Shown one piece after another: positions 61,924 to 64,000 of a stretch of 64,000 bases of DNA; positions within the stretch are counted from its first letter, which is position 1, and every line of letters begins with the position of its first letter. The notes under the pieces were generated by a model that ran no database searches, was not told where the DNA came from, and saw only the letters and a list, made by a program, of their open reading frames with translations. The translations under genes and the position numbers were made by a program. Origin of the DNA: Catellatospora paridis. Its GTDB lineage: Bacteria; Actinomycetota; Actinomycetes; Mycobacteriales; Micromonosporaceae. The stretch spans positions 611,264 through 675,263 of the forward strand of contig NZ_ML769314.1 of the NCBI RefSeq assembly GCF_009720365.1, given 5' to 3'.

Positions 61924-63405
61924 ATGACGAGCAGCATCGAGGCCACCTCGAGCGCCAACAGGGTCACCATCGACGATCTCGGCTCTGAGGAGGCATTCCT
62001 CGCCGCGATTGACGAGACCATCAAGTACTTCAACGACGGCGACATTGTCGAAGGCACCGTCGTCAAGGTCGACCGGGACGAGGTCCTGCTCGACATCGGC
62101 TACAAGACCGAGGGCGTCATCCCCTCGCGCGAGTTGTCGATCAAGCACGATGTGGACCCTGCTGAGGTCGTCTCCGTCGGAGATCACATCGAGGCCCTGG
62201 TTCTCCAGAAGGAGGACAAGGAGGGGCGTCTGATCCTCTCCAAGAAGCGCGCGCAGTACGAGCGTGCGTGGGGCACCATCGAGAAGATCAAGGAAGACGA
62301 CGGCGTCGTCCGTGGCTCCGTCATCGAGGTGGTCAAGGGTGGCCTCATCCTCGACATCGGCCTGCGGGGCTTCCTGCCGGCCTCGCTCGTCGAGATGCGC
62401 CGCGTCCGTGACCTGCAGCCGTACGTCGGCCGCGAGCTCGAGGCGAAGATCATCGAGCTGGACAAGAACCGCAACAACGTGGTCCTGTCCCGCCGGGCCT
62501 ACCTCGAGCAGACCCAGTCCGAGGTGCGCACCGAGTTCCTGAACAAGCTCCAGAAGGGCCAGGTCCGCAAGGGCGTCGTGTCCTCGATCGTCAACTTCGG
62601 CGCCTTCGTGGACCTGGGCGGCGTGGACGGCCTGGTGCACGTGTCGGAGCTGTCCTGGAAGCACATCGACCACCCGTCCGAGGTCGTCGAGGTCGGCACC
62701 GAGGTCGAGGTCGAGGTTCTCGACGTGGACCTGGACCGCGAGCGCGTCTCCCTGTCGCTCAAGGCGACCCAGGAGGACCCGTGGCGTCAGTTCGCCCGTA
62801 CCCACGCGATCACGCAGATCGTGCCGGGTAAGGTCACCAAGCTGGTGCCGTTCGGTGCGTTCGTCCGGGTCGAGGACGGCATCGAGGGCCTGGTGCACAT
62901 CTCCGAGCTGGCCGAGCGCCACGTGGAGATCCCGGAGCAGGTCGTTCAGGTCGGCTCCGACGTGATGGTCAAGGTCATCGACATCGACCTCGAGCGTCGC
63001 CGCATCTCGCTGTCGCTCAAGCAGGCCAACGAGGGCTTCGTCGAGGGCGAGGAGCACTTCGACCCGACCCTCTACGGCATGGCCGCGACGTACGACAACG
63101 AGGGCAACTACATCTACCCCGAGGGCTTCGACCCGGAGACGGGTGAGTGGCTCGAGGGCTACGACAAGCAGCGCGAGGTGTGGGAGGCTCAGTACGCTGA
63201 CGCCCGCGCGCGCTGGGAGGCGCACACCAAGCAGGTCGTGACCTCGCGGGCGGCCGACGCCGCTGCCGCGTCCGAGGTTCCGTCCGGCAACGTGTCGACC
63301 TCGACCCCGGCCCCGGCCAAGGCGGCGGAGGAGCCCAGCGGCACCCTCGCCACCGACGAGGCCCTGGCCGCGCTTCGCGAGAAGCTCGCGGGCGGCAAGG
63401 CCTGA
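61924..63405 (+). CDS. rpsA: 30S ribosomal protein S1
   Basis: About 493 residues with four S1 RNA-binding domains (near 36-105, 120-190, 205-275 and 290-362), each with the GxVxxV...GAFVDLGG-type pattern, e.g. VSSIVNFGAFVDLGGVDGLVHVSELS. It binds mRNA at the ribosome. The acidic, low-complexity C-terminal about 120 residues (after FDPTLYGMAATYD) is typical of actinobacteria. ATG at 61924 is chosen as in other rpsA genes; an in-frame ATG equivalent at 61870 would add 18 residues. TAAGCT at 61772-61777 may be the -10, giving a leader of about 140 nt. Confidence 0.96.
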   Translation: MTSSIEATSSANRVTIDDLGSEEAFLAAIDETIKYFNDGDIVEGTVVKVDRDEVLLDIGYKTEGVIPSRELSIKHDVDPAEVVSVGDHIEALVLQKEDKEGRLILSKKRAQYERAWGTIEKIKEDDGVVRGSVIEVVKGGLILDIGLRGFLPASLVEMRRVRDLQPYVGRELEAKIIELDKNRNNVVLSRRAYLEQTQSEVRTEFLNKLQKGQVRKGVVSSIVNFGAFVDLGGVDGLVHVSELSWKHIDHPSEVVEVGTEVEVEVLDVDLDRERVSLSLKATQEDPWRQFARTHAITQIVPGKVTKLVPFGAFVRVEDGIEGLVHISELAERHVEIPEQVVQVGSDVMVKVIDIDLERRRISLSLKQANEGFVEGEEHFDPTLYGMAATYDNEGNYIYPEGFDPETGEWLEGYDKQREVWEAQYADARARWEAHTKQVVTSRAADAAAASEVPSGNVSTSTPAPAKAAEEPSGTLATDEALAALREKLAGGKA

Positions 63406-63432
63406 GGTTCGCCTCACGCCTGAGTAGCACGC

Positions 63433-63470
63433 AGGGCGGCCCCCGACTCCGTGGAGTCGGGGGCCGCCCT
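63433..63470 (+). terminator. rpsA terminator
   Basis: Perfect 18-bp stem (63433-63450, 63453-63470) with a 2-nt nominal loop, 27 nt after the rpsA stop, followed by CTTCG. One of the strongest hairpins in the window. Confidence 0.9.
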
Positions 63471-63567
63471 CTTCGCGTACCCCCGGCATCTGCCAGGCAA
63501 GTCGAACGATCTTGGCGGGTGCCGGCCCGGCGCGGCGGGGCGCGCCAGCGGGTGCGAGCATGGGGCG

Positions 63568-64000
63568 GTGCGATGGGTGGGGCTGACCGGCGGGATCGGA
63601 TCCGGTAAGAGTGCGGTGGCGGCGCGGCTGGCCGAGCTGGGCGCGGTGGTGATCGACTCCGACCGGCTGGCCCGGGAGGCCGTCGCGCCGGGCACGGACG
63701 GGCTGGCCGAGGTGGTCGCGCGGTTCGGGCCGCAGGTGCTCGGGCCGGACGGCGCGCTCGACCGGCCCGTGCTGGGCAAGCTCGTCTTCGGCGACGAGGC
63801 GGCCCGCCGTGACCTGGAGGCGATCATCCACCCGCGCGTACGGGCCCGCACCGCCGAGCTCGCCACCGCCGCACCGCCCGGCACGGTGGTCGTCAACGAC
63901 GTGCCGCTGCTGATCGAAGCGGGCCTGGCCGGGCAGTACGAACTGGTGATCGTGGTCTTCGCGGACGAGGCGATCCGGGTGGCCCGGCTGGTGCGCGACC
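63568..64000 (+). CDS. coaE: dephospho-CoA kinase (5' part, cut by window end)
   Basis: 144 codons are present before the window ends. Walker A is GLTGGIGSGKSAVAARLAELG, then VVIDSDRLAREAVAPGT (the DADxxxR-type substrate motif), VFGDEAARRDLEAIIHPRVRAR and VVNDVPLLIEAGL, all in the order found in CoaE. It phosphorylates dephospho-CoA in the last step of CoA synthesis. GTG at 63568 gives VRWVGLTGG, which fits the family start. The rpsA-coaE order is common in actinobacteria. The C-terminal part lies outside the window. Confidence 0.93.
   Translation, partial: MRWVGLTGGIGSGKSAVAARLAELGAVVIDSDRLAREAVAPGTDGLAEVVARFGPQVLGPDGALDRPVLGKLVFGDEAARRDLEAIIHPRVRARTAELATAAPPGTVVVNDVPLLIEAGLAGQYELVIVVFADEAIRVARLVRD

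Overview
The window reads as chromosomal DNA of a high-GC actinomycete, most likely a member of the Micromonosporaceae. The evidence is the very high GC content with GTG/TTG starts, the trp, glutamate synthase, polA, rpsA and coaE genes of actinobacterial type, the sigma-BldN/BldC-type regulators, an ANTAR response regulator, an F420-type oxidoreductase, and many genes whose -10 box lies 6-8 nt before the start codon. There is no sign of phage, plasmid, IS element or CRISPR array.

Layout. 1-7.6 kb: a SnoaL-like protein, a secreted ScyD-like beta-propeller, a YczE-type membrane protein divergent from its MocR-type regulator, a DUF1349 protein, a long-chain acyl-CoA ligase and a TIGR03085 protein. 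7.6-16.4 kb: a heterodimeric ABC exporter, a stand-alone ribosomal protein S4 gene divergent from a DUF2470 (haem-related) gene across an iron box, an ABC-2 transporter operon with its TetR regulator, and a very acidic low-complexity protein. 16.7-33.8 kb: hisI-trpE-(membrane protein)-(spermidine-synthase-like), trpC-trpB-trpA-lgt-FAD monooxygenase, a TM-helix/MscS-like protein facing the other way, then gltB-gltD. 33.9-37.6 kb: a tight five-gene operon headed by a sigma-BldN-like ECF factor and ending with a BldC-like DNA-binding protein and a 47-residue membrane peptide, next to a helix-turn-helix gene. 37.7-44.4 kb: an LLM flavin oxidoreductase, pyruvate kinase, TesB thioesterase, Rrf2 regulator with a TauE/SafE exporter, tRNA-Leu(CAA) with a LAGLIDADG-type gene behind it, and a PdtaR-like ANTAR regulator. 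44.5-53.6 kb: a lipoprotein, the branched-chain amino acid importer livKHMGF and a polar amino acid importer. 53.8-64 kb: F420-type oxidoreductase, polA, gluconokinase, subtilase, amino acid permease, methyltransferase, rpsA and the start of coaE.

Two patterns cut across the gene list. (i) Five operon junctions are bridged by very short ORFs that begin at (or 2 nt after) the stop of the upstream gene and end in a four-base ATGA/GTGA overlap with the start of the downstream gene; in front of trpE three such ORFs are chained, two of them an exact 71-bp tandem duplication. All start-to-start steps (71, 65, 71, 71, 83, 47, 26) equal 2 modulo 3, as the overlap chain requires. The ORFs carry SER/SE-type repeats and include the Shine-Dalgarno of the next gene. 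(ii) Nine palindromic elements of three families (six 59-bp, two 77-bp, one 48-bp perfect palindrome) all lie 3-40 nt behind a stop codon. The mini-ORF relay and the sigma/BldC-like operon are the best candidates for something undescribed.
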